A stretch of 64,000 nucleotides of DNA from Asterias amurensis (GCF_032118995.1 NC_092652.1:24479044-24543043), one strand, 5' to 3'. Counted from the first letter of the stretch, positions 36,401-46,664 are shown. The notes: generated by a model not told the origin, from the letters alone. A program made the numbers and translations.

Positions 36401-37434
36401 TCGCCTCGTGAAAACCTACAGCTATTGTATCAGCTGGTGTCCCTTAACAATGAACTGGAGACAGTGTTTGTGACATTTTAACAGAAATAAAGGGAGGAAC
36501 GGAATTGAGGTTTTTTTTTAAGTTTGACACTTTGTGTGACTCGCCTTTTTATCCCGAACTTAACAATGTTGAAAGTATTTCCACAAAGTTTACTTCATTT
36601 TTAAGAAACGGAACTTTTCCCCAAGTTGAAGAGAGGACCGGACACTTTGTGGCTCGCCTTTTTATCCCGAACTTAGCAATGTTGAAAGTATTTCCTCCAA
36701 GTTTACTCCCTTTTTAAAGCCATTGAACACCTTCGGTAAACAGTATTGTCCAAGACCCACACTTCGTGTGTCACAACTTCTATTGATAGTATAAAACACT
36801 GTGAGACACGGCTCACTCTGAAGTAACGTAGTCGAGAAAGAAGTAATTTTCCAGGAATTTTGATTTCGAGACCTCAGATTTAGAACTTTGAGGTCTCGAA
36901 ATCAAGCATCTGAAAGTACACAGGTTCGTGTGACAAGAGTGTTTTTTTCTTTCATAATTATCTCGCAACTTCGACGACATATTGAGCTCAAATTTTCACA
37001 GGTTTGTTATCTTATGCATTATAAGAGATACACCAAGTGAGAAGACTTGTCTTTGACAATTACAGGTTTCTCAGTAATTTGCTTGTGCTTTTGCATATTT
37101 TTTGCTGTTCTCTTTTTATAACCATTGTAATATTGCTTTTTCTTGTAAATCTTTGATGTGCAATTTTTTAATTCATGTTTGTGTTTTTTCATGTTTGCTG
37201 GCAAATAAAATGAAATGAAATGAAATTAAATGAAATTACTGACGATGCGAAGTAGTTTCTGAATTCTCAAACCATTTTCTTTTTTTTACTTGAATCTTTT
37301 TTTCAGAAGAGCAAGCAGTTCAAAAAGCTACGGATTATCAAAACGAACGGCAAAACAACCTGCTTCGTCTAGTGGACCGACTCATCTCCAACTCGATGAC
37401 GTCACGGAATTCTCCAATAGATGACGACGCATGA
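18467..37434 (+). CDS. Secreted peptide-hormone/neuropeptide precursor, 97 aa, three exons (family not recognised)
   Basis: Coding exons are 18467-18497, 32714-32848 and 37307-37434 (31+135+128 nt = 97 codons plus TGA). Both introns are GT-AG and phase 1. Residues 1-31 form a signal peptide: short n-region with Lys7, hydrophobic core LAWLLLFLMVSTVCL (12-26), cleavage most likely after CHA (31). Next comes SRRCSVKGCMVHFGKR (32-47). Arg33-Arg34 and Lys46-Arg47 are dibasic processing sites and Gly45 is the amide donor, so the predicted product is CSVKGCMVHF-amide with a Cys35-Cys40 bridge. An acidic, Gln/Asn-rich tail (48-97) has no further dibasic site. The start ATG has A at -3 and G at +4. 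The ring has vasopressin/oxytocin spacing (C-x4-C), but ring and tail residues differ and no neurophysin follows. Architecture is typical of animal neuropeptide precursors; function and receptor are unknown. The model comes from reading frames and splice sites only. Confidence 0.78.
19630..20010. mobile_element. Family A MITE, full length
   Basis: Both ends, the central GACCTCAAGTTCTAAATCTG palindrome and the right TTAA are present; the left flank is CTAA. Its open frame is a repeat artefact seen at the other copies too. Confidence 0.9.
20015..20372. mobile_element. Family A MITE, abutting copy
   Basis: Shares one TTAA (20011-20014) with the previous copy; more diverged, right end decayed (GTGTGCCTAATA). 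Confidence 0.8.
20668..21441. mobile_element. Family C MITE (TAGGGTCATAGATTG ends) split by a SINE
   Basis: Left TAGGGTCATAGATTGTTTTT, interior TTTCTCAGAATCAAATG and CAGTGCTTCTTACCAAG as in the 35339 and 37834 copies. The SINE at 20797-21135 interrupts it, so the SINE is younger. Confidence 0.7.
20797..21135 (+). mobile_element. tRNA-derived SINE, nearly full length
   Basis: Pol III A box (TGGTAAGGGCACCGG) and B box (GGGTTCGAGTCCCGG) are intact, followed by a CACTTGTGTCC tail and a long unique body with GGGGTAACCCTGTTTCAGC. Inserted within a TAGGGTCATAGA-ended MITE. Confidence 0.85.
23999..24310. mobile_element. Palindromic MITE, CGAGTTGGTCTATGAACAGCG ends
   Basis: Terminal repeats GAGTTGGTCTATGAACAGC / complement, and a second internal inverted pair around GCCTCGAAATTGCATGG. 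The 111-codon frame across it is not a gene. Confidence 0.85.
25094..25440. mobile_element. Family A MITE, right end lost
   Basis: TTAA at left then AGGTAGTGGACACTATTGG; ends at GAAGACTGGTCATTG without the terminal block. Confidence 0.85.
25682..26280. mobile_element. Family A MITE interrupted by another family A copy
   Basis: Outer copy: left part 25682-25800 ends GCCTGAAGCTTTTA; right part 26187-26280 resumes GCATCTGAAAGCACAC. The inner copy sits at a TTAA between them. Confidence 0.85.
25804..26182. mobile_element. Family A MITE, full length, nested
   Basis: TTAA on both sides (25800-25803 and 26183-26186), perfect outer ends AGGCAGTGGACACTATTGG and complement, near-perfect central palindrome. 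Young by its intact ends. Confidence 0.92.
27402..27772. mobile_element. Family A MITE, full length
   Basis: TTAA at both ends; AGGCACTGGATAGGTCTGG and GTGTCCAGTGCCT. Intron 1 of the peptide gene. Confidence 0.88.
28151..28480. mobile_element. Palindromic MITE rich in GATGACGACATC motifs
   Basis: Diverged outer inverted repeats GGAGCTCTGGAAGTGCCACT / GGTGCTCTAGAAGTGCTATG (as complement); interior has several AGGATGACGACATCCT self-complementary units. Confidence 0.75.
28517..28640 (+). mobile_element. SINE tRNA-head fragment
   Basis: B box GGGTTCGAGTCCCAG followed by CTGACACGTAATCACTT; truncated after the head. In intron 1 of the peptide gene. Confidence 0.6.
31994..32311. mobile_element. 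Family A MITE, diverged
   Basis: Blocks TTGGTAATTGTCAAAGACCA, TTTTATACTATCAAC and GAGTAATTACCAAT; ends at CCTTTAATG. Confidence 0.75.
32438..32650. mobile_element. Palindromic MITE ending just upstream of peptide exon 2
   Basis: Left GGGGTCAATTCCACAAAG pairs with right CTTTGTGAAATCCACCCC. Interior repeats TAGTCCTAA / TTAGGACGA and a triplicated 23-bp unit with CTCGAGATAAGACTTGTC. Confidence 0.8.
32714..32848 (+). CDS. Peptide precursor coding exon 2 (carries the predicted active peptide)
   Basis: Exactly 45 codons, phase 1 in and out. It contains the hydrophobic core of the signal peptide, both ring cysteines and the GKR amidation/cleavage site. Acceptor is a T-rich tract then CAG|GG; donor is G|GTAAGT. 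The start of the preceding 80 bp is a hairpin transposon (32438-32650). Confidence 0.8.
34540..34680 (-). mobile_element. SINE fragment with tRNA head
   Basis: Contains GTCCCATCCGAAG and GGACTCGAACC (B box on the minus strand), like 5685-5800. Lies in intron 2 of the peptide gene. Confidence 0.65.
35339..35607. mobile_element. Family C MITE, copy 2
   Basis: Starts TAGGATCATAGATTGGTTTT, ends CCAATCTATTCACCCTATA, with CAGTGCTTCTCACCAT inside. In intron 2 of the peptide gene. Confidence 0.8.
36525..36716. repeat. Tandem duplication (~120 bp period)
   Basis: GACACTTTGTG followed by GCTCGCC-like sequence and TTTTTATCCCGAACTTA, then AATGTTGAAAGTATTTCC, occurs twice (36526 and 36647). Confidence 0.85.
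36716..37067. mobile_element. Chimeric MITE: family B head, family A body
   Basis: Starts AAGCCATTGAACACCTTCGG and GTATTGTCCAAGACCCACAC as in family B, then from about 36783 runs as family A (ATAAAACACTGTGAGACACG, TTCGAGACCTCAGATTTAGA). Right terminal block absent. Confidence 0.8.
37307..37434 (+). CDS. Peptide precursor coding exon 3 (C-terminal spacer)
   Basis: Acceptor TTTTTTTCAG|AA. Encodes residues 56-97, from EEQAVQKATDYQNERQ through an amphipathic stretch NNLLRLVDRLISN to SPIDDDA and TGA. No dibasic site or amidation signal is seen, so this looks like spacer or chaperone-like propeptide rather than a second hormone. Confidence 0.75.
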
Positions 37435-37833
37435 TTGGAAACAATTCTTGTATGAAACTCGGACTTGTAATTAAAATTATTATATCGAACATACGTGGAA
37501 GGCATGGACCGTTATACTTTGCGTTTACTTTATACCTTTTCGGGTTTTTGAGTTAAATGATCGTAGACCTTATGCACATGACGTCATTGCAGTAGGGCGC
37601 CCTCGCCTATAGAGGTAACAAAAAGGGCTTGTTTGTTGGCCAATTGCGTGCGCCGCGCGTACAAAAATCTTTGCGTTTTGTTGTTTCGTCATCGGTTTAC
37701 CTCTAAAATGGCGGCTTGATGCTTCAGGTCTGTTGTATCGTACGTTGCACATACATCATTTGCTTTGCCTTTTTATCCGTTTCTAGAAATTCAAAGTCGG
37801 AAAAGAAAATATAAGTATAAAACGGTTAAACGT

Positions 37834-38269
37834 AGGGTCATAGATTGTTTTTGTCAACGTAATACTAATTCTTAGACAAAAATACACTTATAGATACATT
37901 ACAAGTCACATGTGAAAGTTACGGTTAAAAACTGTGTATATTTGCTGAGAAGACAGCAATTTACTGTCAGGATATTTTCAGGATATTTTCACAGGGAACA
38001 TCAAACCCCTCCACTTATCGCGATGACAGCGGGTTGAAGTGCATCTTTGGCTACAGCGTTCGCAAAAGGACACAAAAAACCAGAAATCTGAGAAACGATT
38101 CATACATGAATCATCAAAATTCAAATGTTTTTGGCTAAAACAAATTTTACAAGCCATACTACAAATGTAATCCCTTCTCAGAATAGTTTTACTATTGTCA
38201 GCTGCAGTGTTCTCATCAAGTTCGTAGGGTAATTAGTTGTTGAAGTATTTACCGATCTATGACCCTATA
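37834..38269. mobile_element. Family C MITE, copy 3
   Basis: TAGGGTCATAGATTG at left and ACCGATCTATGACCCTA at right, about 435 bp, the longest intact copy. Confidence 0.85.
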
Positions 38270-38762
38270 CTTGAGACGTGTTGAGGTCACCATTTCTATA
38301 CAAACATTTTGGAGCGGTTTTATTTTGTTGTTTATATCTTATTTATTCATTTATTTTGTTTATTGTGTTGTATTTATTCATTTTATTTTTTTATTTTTTA
38401 ACTCCGGCCAGTCTGGTCTTCTGCCATGGCCTCAAACCTTGTTTATGACGTATGTCAAATTAAAGAGGGCAAAATAACGCGAATTGGTCTATATAGTCAC
38501 AGACTCCCTAAACTAGTTTGTCTTTCACGCAATAGCCATGTGTGTGTAATGTACATTATTGGAAATAAAAGTACTACTATGTCCAAAATGTACTGTAATT
38601 TGTAACTATTGCTTGTACTTGTTTTCATGAGACCACTTCTACTGACGTTATAACCATTTTATGAAAACAAAACAGCCCTGTTTATTAAGCAGTTACGTAT
38701 TGCACGTATGATCTTTAAGTTACTCCAATTCATAAATAACTGAATCTCCACAGAACAGCTTA

Positions 38763-39140
38763 AAGATGCTATGTCACATTTTTGGCCCCAAACATTAAAA
38801 AATAGATTTTTTTTGAGTGAATAGTATTTCAAAGAGTATCACCCGCTCTTACGAAAAAAAAGTTTAACTTTTGCTTTTAATGGTCAGGAACTATATGACA
38901 AACATTTTAAACTTTTCTTATAAAGCACATAAGAAGTGGTCACGTGATATATTGTCGGGATCCCGAAAAAAAAAACTAATTTTGAGCACTTTATTTCACT
39001 GCTACTAATAATTGGCGGACTTTTTCGAGCAATGGCTCAAATGAAAGCTTGTAACTTTCTCGACCCCCATCAAAATACCTATTGAATTTTAAATCAAAAT
39101 GTTTGGGTCAAATCGGCCAAAAATCTGACATAGCATCTTT
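38763..39140. mobile_element. TTAA-type MITE (AGATGCTATGTCA family), copy 2
   Basis: Flanked by TTAA at left (CTTAAAGATGC) and right (GCATCTTTAA). Differs from copy 1 by small indels and scattered changes. Confidence 0.85.
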
Positions 39141-41144
39141 AAACTGACATGGTGGTATAATGAATGTGTAAATGTATATAAAAACAAACCTACACAACTC
39201 TGACACCCCTCTTAGAAGTAGAATAGTCCAGTCTAGGATACCAAAGACTTTGACTCCCCCGGGGCAATGCACTCTGGAGTAAAAAATGTGATATGACTAA
39301 GTTCACCAACGCTCACTTATAGAAGCATAGAATCAATATTAATACCAATATTTGCTTACGTTATTGTATTGGATTGAGTTAATAATTATGAATGTAAAGT
39401 CTGTACTAATTCCGGTGGAGGGGAGATGTTGACATTCATGTCTGGAGCACGGCACTGTTATAAATAGTTTATTTCATTAACACTAAGAATTTTAAATCCA
39501 TTATAGTGTTATTTCGGAGGACGAAAAATGCCATGTCTAACTGTTGAAAATTGAAATGTTGCTCGTAATTTATGCGAGCCTTTTTGTTTATAGCTTGTCT
39601 AAATTCAATTAACGTTTTCACTTCGACAAAAACACTAATTGGAATACCTTATTTAGATCAGATTGCATGATATGACATTTTTCCAAGTGTTGGCTTTTTG
39701 GTTTGAAAAAAAAAAAACGCTTTTCGTGATTTCCTTCTTCATTGTATGTTTAGCTTTTGGCGGTCCTCCAGCGAGTGATCCAGTATTGTCGTTTCATTAG
39801 ACGTAACAGAAACAAATAAGTAAAGATCTAAAAACAATTCAAACAAAACCGTCCCCACTTGCTTTCTTGAGGCAGAAAATTGTCTTTTCGGCTAAAAGCA
39901 TAGGCATATTATATTGAACGCCATCGTCTTGAATTTAATGAGAAATTTACCATAATTTTAGATTTTCTTGTATCACAATTACAGTTGCATCTTATCTTTC
40001 TTAAGAAAAAAACAGATCGTTAACTTGTTTTGAATCAAGCTAGTTCCAGAGCTGTTTAAAGAGAGTTGCGACATAGAGGGAGCAGTTATCTTCAGTCACG
40101 TGGTTACTGTACGCCATTTTCGGTGCAGCATAAATATTCAGACTAGTCTCGCACCCTGTGTCCCCCCCCCCCCCCCCTTCCCCCCTTATTGGTTTTTGTA
40201 CCGAAAATGGCAAAATCGTCATAACTCTCTATTAAACACAGCTTTGGTGACTTCGGTTCCGTACGCCCTCACGCCGTCAAAAATACGGCGAATTGAAACC
40301 GTCTCAGACTGTCACTGTCTTTTTTTTTTTTGCTTGTATATAAGAAGGATTACACAGAAATCTATATCAATTTCAACATGTTTTCCTGCAGCTGTATAGC
40401 ACCTGGCGAAATTGTGCAACAAATGCAGTTTCTTGACTAGAGATAAACCTAATAGATATTACTAATGTATTGAATGTTCAAACACTATTGCTATGCCGCA
40501 AGACAAAAGTTGACAAAAATGTGTTCAACAGATCCACGTTCCTAATACGCTCCTTACAAAATTATACGTCACAAGTTTGCTTATAGCTACCTTCTGTTTA
40601 GTTGCTTAAATTGATGTTTTCAACAACTTACTATTGTAAAATCAATGTAATTTATCAGAAAGCGAAATTAAAAGCTATTGTCTTGTAGATGCGTGTTTTA
40701 TTTAGTTATTTATTATAGATTTGTAAACGGTCTCATTACAACGTCCGGTCTTCTGTTTGTGTGTGGGGGTTTTTCTTATTTTTTCCGGGGGTGGGGGGTT
40801 TCGACGTGGCAGGAGATTCTGTCACACCCCTGAGATTCTGTCCCCCATTATGGCGAACTGTGCACAAACGTCTTCTGACAGCATCATCTTTTGAACCATC
40901 CTCCTTCAGCCCAAGTAAATTTTCAATAAGGGGGAACAGAATCTCAAGCGGACATTCCTTGGGACACCGAATCGTAAGCCAGAGACTTCTCTCAAATTAT
41001 TTGCCAACAAAAGAGAAATATTATAGTATTAAATGTAAATAACGACTAGATAAATAAATTCCAACAACACTGCACCTGCAACAATGGCATTGACGAAAGG
41101 CAACTGAGGTCTACGGACAATGGTTTGGAAATGACAATATTGAG

Positions 41145-41357
41145 TGGAAGACGCAGACGCAGGGCCGTGCCGCAGCCAGCCTACACAAGTGGGGCTACCT
41201 TGCATCTCCGCTTTGTGATTGTGGAGAACCACAGACGATGCGCCACATGATAGATGACTGCCCACTCTCTCATCTTGATGGTGGCATCAAAGCCCTTCAC
41301 CTGGCTGAGTACCTAGCCGTAAACTGGCTTACGGACTTCAAAACGAGATCTACATAG
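41145..41357 (+). mobile_element. LINE 3' fragment (C-terminal zinc-knuckle region of non-LTR reverse transcriptase)
   Basis: An open frame of 70 codons ending in TAG reads WKTQTQGRAAASLHKWGYLA, SPLCDCGEPQTMRHMIDDCP, then HLAEYLAVNWL. The C-x-C-G-x-x-Q-T-x-x-H-x4-C pattern is the cysteine/histidine motif seen after the reverse transcriptase in many LINE ORF2 proteins. The 5' part is missing, as usual for truncated LINE copies. Confidence 0.75.
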
Positions 41358-41763
41358 CATACGACATCATCAATGGAAGAATTTAAAGTCAATAAGATTC
41401 AAATCAATATTTCTAAAACCGGCGGCGGTGCCTTTATGTCATGAGTATATTAAATAACTGGAGACATTAACAGTAAATGACAAAATAGAACTCCAATTTT
41501 TACATAGTTATTTATTCTCTCCAACCATCCGTAAAAACAGATCAACGCACTTCGTGGCCAAACTGAATACTACCAAGAATTGATTACTTACAATTATAAT
41601 GGGAAACCTATTGATAACAGTTGCCATACATAAATTCAATATTTATTTGCCTTTTTTAAAACAGTATGTTACAATTCGCAAAAGAAAAAACGATTGTTAG
41701 ACGTTATACCTCCACGCCCGACGTTTGGCCCAACCGTTTCCAAAAGGAGTAAGTACAGGGATG

Positions 41764-41864
41764 CGTTTTGGCGGTCGTAACCAATAACTGTTTCGGTTGA
41801 GTTGCCCATTGGTTAAGCACATGGCCAATGACCGAAACAGTTATTGGTTACGACCGCCAAAACG
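41764..41864. mobile_element. Palindromic element, CGTTTTGGCGGTCGTAACC arms
   Basis: Arms of about 35 bp, perfect (CGTTTTGGCGGTCGTAACCA / complement), around a 30-bp loop. Confidence 0.85.
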
Positions 41865-42308
41865 TACCCCAGGCTTCAGGTGGTCTCTGCATTAGTTCAA
41901 CGACACCCCCCCCCCCCCACCCCCTCCAACTTGGACCTCATCATCACCATCATCCAGTGACTTTCAAATAGGAGGTACAGGTGCCTCCCCCCACCGACCC
42001 CGTTTAAAATATGTAATTTCGAGAATAAAAGTACTCGAATAAAAAATTATATAGGCCTAGTATTTCAGTGTTTTATAACTATAAAGTTTAGTTTCTACTT
42101 ACACACAGACAAAGATTTGCTTTACCTCAACGGAAACAAGTAAAATGACATAAACATGGTGCTGAAAAGTGGGCTTGTTTAGCTAAGAAATGCAAACGGA
42201 AACACAGTTTTAATTGGCCAGAAGTGCCCCATCTCCCATGAAAGAAAGGGTGCACACCTTGTACCTCCTAAAATATGACAGTGGTTTCGGTGCTGCACCA
42301 TCACACCA

Positions 42309-42476
42309 GGGGTGGATTTCACAAAGGTAGTCCTAACTTAGGACTAGTCCTAGGCAATGCTAAGAGATAGGACCAATCCTAAGTTAGGATGGGTTACTGG
42401 TCCTAACTTAGGACTGGTCCTATCTCTTAGCATTGCCTAGGACTAGTCCTAGGACTACCTTTGTGAAATCCACCCC
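42309..42476. mobile_element. Near-perfect 168-bp hairpin MITE
   Basis: Arms of about 80 bp starting GGGGTGGATTTCACAAAGG, differing mainly by one 5-bp indel, with loop GGGTTACTGG. Inner units are TCCTAACTTAGGACTAG palindromes. Confidence 0.9.
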
Positions 42477-43284
42477 AGTGTAAGTGTTTCGGATGCATTT
42501 TCTCGAGATTGTCAAGAGTAATGAACGCCATTGTCTATATGGCCGCCTGTAAATATTGTTCTTCTTTTTAAAACACACTTTAAAACTACTCTCTCAATGA
42601 AGTCCGCTTATCGCCAACACTTCGGAATCGGAGACCTGCATTGTAATGAACAAAACCCAAAATCTTTTCTTAGACGGTTTTCAACAGCCGAAGTAAATCT
42701 GATACGTGGAGCTATTAAATTATTTGTAACATTGTCTACGTCTGCAAATTTGATTACATCTTCTTCTTCTTTCTTTATTGTTCTTCTTGTTTTTCCTATC
42801 CTCTTTTTCTATTTCTTTTTTAGCCTACTCGTCATTATGACAAATCTTATCAATTGTTGCCATAGGAAAGCCAATTCCCATTTCCCTCAGCACTGACGGT
42901 CCATCTTGGGTTCTCATTTTTTGTCAACAAGAAAATTAAATATCTTGTTCCGTTAGGTTCACGGCGGGCAGGGTGTCCCGCAATGTTTAGTGGATGGCCA
43001 GCATGACCAGTTAGCAAGCTTTTTCACTACTCCATATTTTGTGTCAATAGGGATGTATTTCAACAGTGAAAATGTCAGCCGACTGCATGGAGGGAATTCT
43101 GACTGGTCCTTTTGCGGTTATTAAGAACAAAAAAGTAAACAGTTCCACAAACACTGGTGGAAATAAATTGTATTACAGACATTATTCATTCACCCATCAA
43201 CAACATTTATTTCCATACAAACATATTATACATATATAAATAATTTGATTTTTACAAAACTGAAACTGTATGGAGGCATGACAA
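42477..43284. other. No gene recognised
   Basis: One 121-codon frame (42531-42896) is mostly T-rich low-complexity hydrophobic sequence without splice context or family resemblance. Confidence 0.45.
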
Positions 43285-43288
43285 TTAA

Positions 43289-43666
43289 AGGCAGTGGACA
43301 CTATTGGTAATTACTCAAAATAATTATTGGCATAAAACCGTACTTCATGACGAGTAATGGGGAGATGTTGGTGGTATAAAACATTGTGTGAAACGGCTCC
43401 CTCTGAAGTGCCATAGTTTTCGAGAAAGAAGTAATTTTCCATGAATTTGATTTCGAGACCTCAAGTTTAGAACTTGAGGTCTCGAAATCAACCATCTAAA
43501 CACACACAACTTCGTGTGACAAGGGTGTTGTTTCTTTCATTATTATCTCGCAAGTTCGATGACCGATTGAGCTCAAATTTTCACAGGTTTGTTATTTTAT
43601 GCATATGTTGAGATACACCAACTATGAAGGCTAGACTTTGACAATTACCAATAGTGTCCTATGCCT
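43289..43666. mobile_element. Family A MITE, full length
   Basis: TTAA at 43285 and 43667; central GACCTCAAGTTTAGAACTTG palindrome is perfect. Confidence 0.92.
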
Positions 43667-43670
43667 TTAA

Positions 43671-44049
43671 AGGCAGTGGACACTATTGGTAATTACTCAA
43701 AAAAATTGTTAGCATAAAACCTTTCTGGATTACGAGTAATGGGGAGAGGTTGATAGTATTAAACAGTGTAAGAAACTGCTCCCTCTGAAGTAACGTAGTT
43801 TTTGAGAAAGAAGTAGTTTTCCACGAATTTGATTTCGAGACCTCAGAATGAGATTTTGAGGTCCCGAAGTCAAGCATCTAAAAGCACACAACTTCGTGTG
43901 ACAAGGGCGTTTTTTTCTTTCACTGTTATCTCGCATCTCCGATGACCAATTGAGTTCAAATTTTCACAGGTTGGTTATTTTATGCATATGTTGAGATACA
44001 CCGAGCATGAGGACTGGCCTTTGACAATTACCAATAGTGTCCAGTGTCT
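43671..44049. mobile_element. Family A MITE, full length, sharing a TTAA with its neighbour
   Basis: Begins right after the shared TTAA (43667-43670), ends GTGTCCAGTGTCT before TTAA at 44050. Confidence 0.92.
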
Positions 44050-44206
44050 TTAAAAGCAAAAGCTTCAGCTGGGATGCCTTGCACAAAACAAACCAAAGAT
44101 GGATAGCATTTATAAGATATAACATTTGTGAGAATGAGATAACTTGGGTATAATACTTGGCTTGTAATTGTTGATACCTCCATGTTAAAATGATGCAGTG
44201 CAAGCA

Positions 44207-44427
44207 GGGCCCAATTTCATAAAGCCTGTAAGCACAAAAATGTGCTTAGCATGAAATTTCTTCAATAATAAGACGATTACCAATCAAATTTCTATGTGAT
44301 TTTCAGGTTAAGCAAACAACAGCTGAATGCCAGTAACAAGCAATATGCAACAATCTAAAATTTTGTTGGTAATCTTGTTTTAATCAAGGAAGAAATTTCA
44401 TGCTAAGCAAATTTATGAAATTGGGCC
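44207..44427. mobile_element. MITE with GGGCCCAATTTCATAAAGC ends
   Basis: Left GGGCCCAATTTCATAAAGC pairs with right ATTTATGAAATTGGGCC; further inner pairing GTGCTTAGCATGAAATTTC / GAAATTTCATGCTAAGCA. Related right ends occur at about 6585-6606 and 6880-6906. Confidence 0.85.
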
Positions 44428-46503
44428 AAGACATTCGATCTTAAAACATCCCTTTATTCATGAACACAAGTCGGATTTTTGTTGTAATCAAGTCGTTTAG
44501 ATTCAAGTGACCATTGGCAAGACCACTTGGAGTAATTATCCCATAAGCAAGTGCCCTCAACGAGAAGAAAGTGGCAAATACAGCTCTAAACCAAACCGAG
44601 CGTCAAGGGCCCGTTGTTTGACGTAATATTACTTAGTAATGACTCATTACGGAACGAGTAACATGCCACATTGGCGCCAACGAGCGTCAACCCTCGTCAA
44701 TGGGGGTAAAAGAGTGGTTACGAGTCGTGATTTACGCTACCTCGTCCCCCCGCAGCTACGCTCCTATAATTACACAGGTACAAAGTACACACAACTTTTA
44801 TTGAGAGCTGTTCTTGATTAATTTGAGCGCAGTTGTATATTAGACCTATATATATACATATCCCCTACCACTCAAGTGCCTTCCGGCAGGTTTAGTAATT
44901 CGACACCGAGATAAAATTGGCGCAGTTACTAACCAGAAGTTTGCTGCTGTATGTGATAATTATGTTCATTTTAAAGAATAGTCATGAGCTATGACATTTT
45001 AAAGCTGAAATTTTTGCAGTTTTGGGTCGTTACTGCAGTATCTGTGATTAATATCTTTACATATTCTTTACGATTTTCAAGTTTATTTTGATTTCCGTTT
45101 GATTTACCTTGAAATAGTTACACATTTTAAATTCATAAACTGATTATTGATAATTGAGAAATCCTCCAACAGTAGCAGTTTTGGGTTAGATTGGGTACAA
45201 TTTAAAATGATGAGCCAAAACACTTTCCCTTTTCAATTTTGTTTTATTTATTCATTAATGTTTACTTTTTTTTTTTTTTTTTTTTTTTTAGTTTATTATC
45301 GAATAACACGATTCTGTGATTTTCTTGTTTATTTAGTACTAACTCTTTGCATGAATCAAACTTTAATTGTTTAATAGTGTCACGATCTTTAAATATAAAC
45401 AAATCCAGTCACATAGATGTTTGGAATGGTACAAAGCATTATTTATTTTTTCTCAAAATAATGTACTTACTGTCTGTTAACTTCCATCCCCCAGTTGTCT
45501 TTCAACAAACAAGACAAGCAGAGAGTTTAATTAGATAATTGGGACTTTGAGAAAATCGCAAATTGTAATGGGACTGGGTACCTATTGAGTTTTACCAATG
45601 TGTGGGTTTAAACAGCTCTCCTGGTGTGCATTGATCAATCACCATAGAGGGCGCTATCACACATTAACATAGACTGCACTATTACAATATTTAATTTTTT
45701 TTTGTAAAGGGTGTTCTTGTATGACTGTAAGAGCCGAGTGTTCTGAGCTATTGAGGGAAAGGACGTTTTAAGTTTGGTTATTGATGTGCAAATAATTACT
45801 GATAATTACTGTGTTCTTCTGATGATCCCACTCAATTTTCTGCTGTTCTCCTATTATATTCCAGAAAAAATTATATGATACAGTTGTGGGAGAAGGAAAG
45901 GTTGGGGCACTTTCAGACAATAGAAAGTGCTCCTTCTACTAAAAAAAATATGAAACATATACTATGATGGCTAGCTCAGAGAGTTTTTTCCTAGATATAG
46001 GGGGTCAAATTCACAAAGCACTAACATTCATCTTAAGATGAGTTGTCAGTATTGCCATATAAAACGCAATCCACATGCAAGGCTCTTGTCTGAGGTGGGA
46101 TTTGAACCAGTGTCCACAGAGGTAAAAGGCAGGAAACCACTGATCCCACATGAGTTGTTGGTAGCCAAGGTACACTGTATCGCAAGATTCAAATTCATAG
46201 CATCTTCAACTCACATGAAATTGTTCCTTAGGAATAAGTGCGTCTATAGGATTTGAGGCATTGCATGGTGAAGTATCAATATGTATTTGGTTTGCGGTAA
46301 CACCATGTGTGTATCTACTTGACAGGTAGATTTTGTTCTTTAGAGAACTGTCTTGCTTCATATTCTATCGCGGAGTAGATTATTTCAGAATTCGGGGACT
46401 TCTCAGTTCTAAAATGAACTGTGGTTCTCATTACCTGCAAAAGGCAGACATTCTACAGTTACGGTGAGGAACAAGAAATGTTTCAGCTTTCAGCAGCTTC
46501 ATG
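44428..46503. other. TTI2 3' side, no further gene recognised
   Basis: Contains a 24-base T run (45267) and a repeat with GTTCTTTAGAGAAC at 46317-46432. The TTI2 3' UTR should lie near 46503 and below; no canonical minus-strand AATAAA is close to the stop. Confidence 0.4.
46317..46432. repeat. Interspersed repeat with GTTCTTTAGAGAAC palindrome, copy 1
   Basis: Shares GTTCTTTAGAGAACT, CTTGCT, a CTATTCTA/CTATCG region and GTTCTAAAA with 54917-55027. Confidence 0.6.
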
Positions 46504-46664
46504 TCAGCTTGCGTCAAGAACCTTCTTGATGATGTGTTGCATTTGACTGTTCTCCTTACTGCTTATAAGATGAATATCTTCCAGAGCTTTCTTAAGATCC
46601 TCATTGCAGCATCTTCTAAGTAGTATCAAGCATTCCGCACTCCTGTCCAGTAAACACTGTCTCA
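46504..46664 (-). CDS. TTI2: TTI2 last coding exon 11
   Basis: Residues 443-495 and the TGA: VRQCLLDRSAECLILLRRCC through LEDIHLISSKE to HIIKKVLDAS. Matches human QEATDCLILLDRC and the C-terminal NYIRKVQQVS. Intron 10 is about 2.35 kb. Confidence 0.92.

Larger units (their letters stand above)
37435..41144. other. Peptide gene 3' flank, no further gene recognised
   Basis: The 3' UTR should begin here; ATTAAA (about 37470) and AATAAA (about 38563) are candidate poly(A) signals. Otherwise MITEs, a C run at 40162-40177 and an inverted pair GAGATTCTGTCCCCC / GGGGGAACAGAATCTC at 40832/40931. Confidence 0.4.

Noticed and set aside
18467-37434. Vasopressin/oxytocin-type precursor
   Set aside because: Ring spacing fits, but there is no Pro-x-Gly amide tail and no cysteine-rich neurophysin domain.
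42531-42896. 121-codon plus-strand frame
   Set aside because: Its hydrophobic run comes from a T-rich low-complexity stretch and nothing resembles a known protein.
43301-43495. Recurrent 64-codon frame (MVDFETSSSK...) seen at five or more places
   Set aside because: It is the family A MITE read in one frame; copies at 19804, 25816, 43301, 43683 and 56738 show it is repeat sequence, not a gene family under selection.
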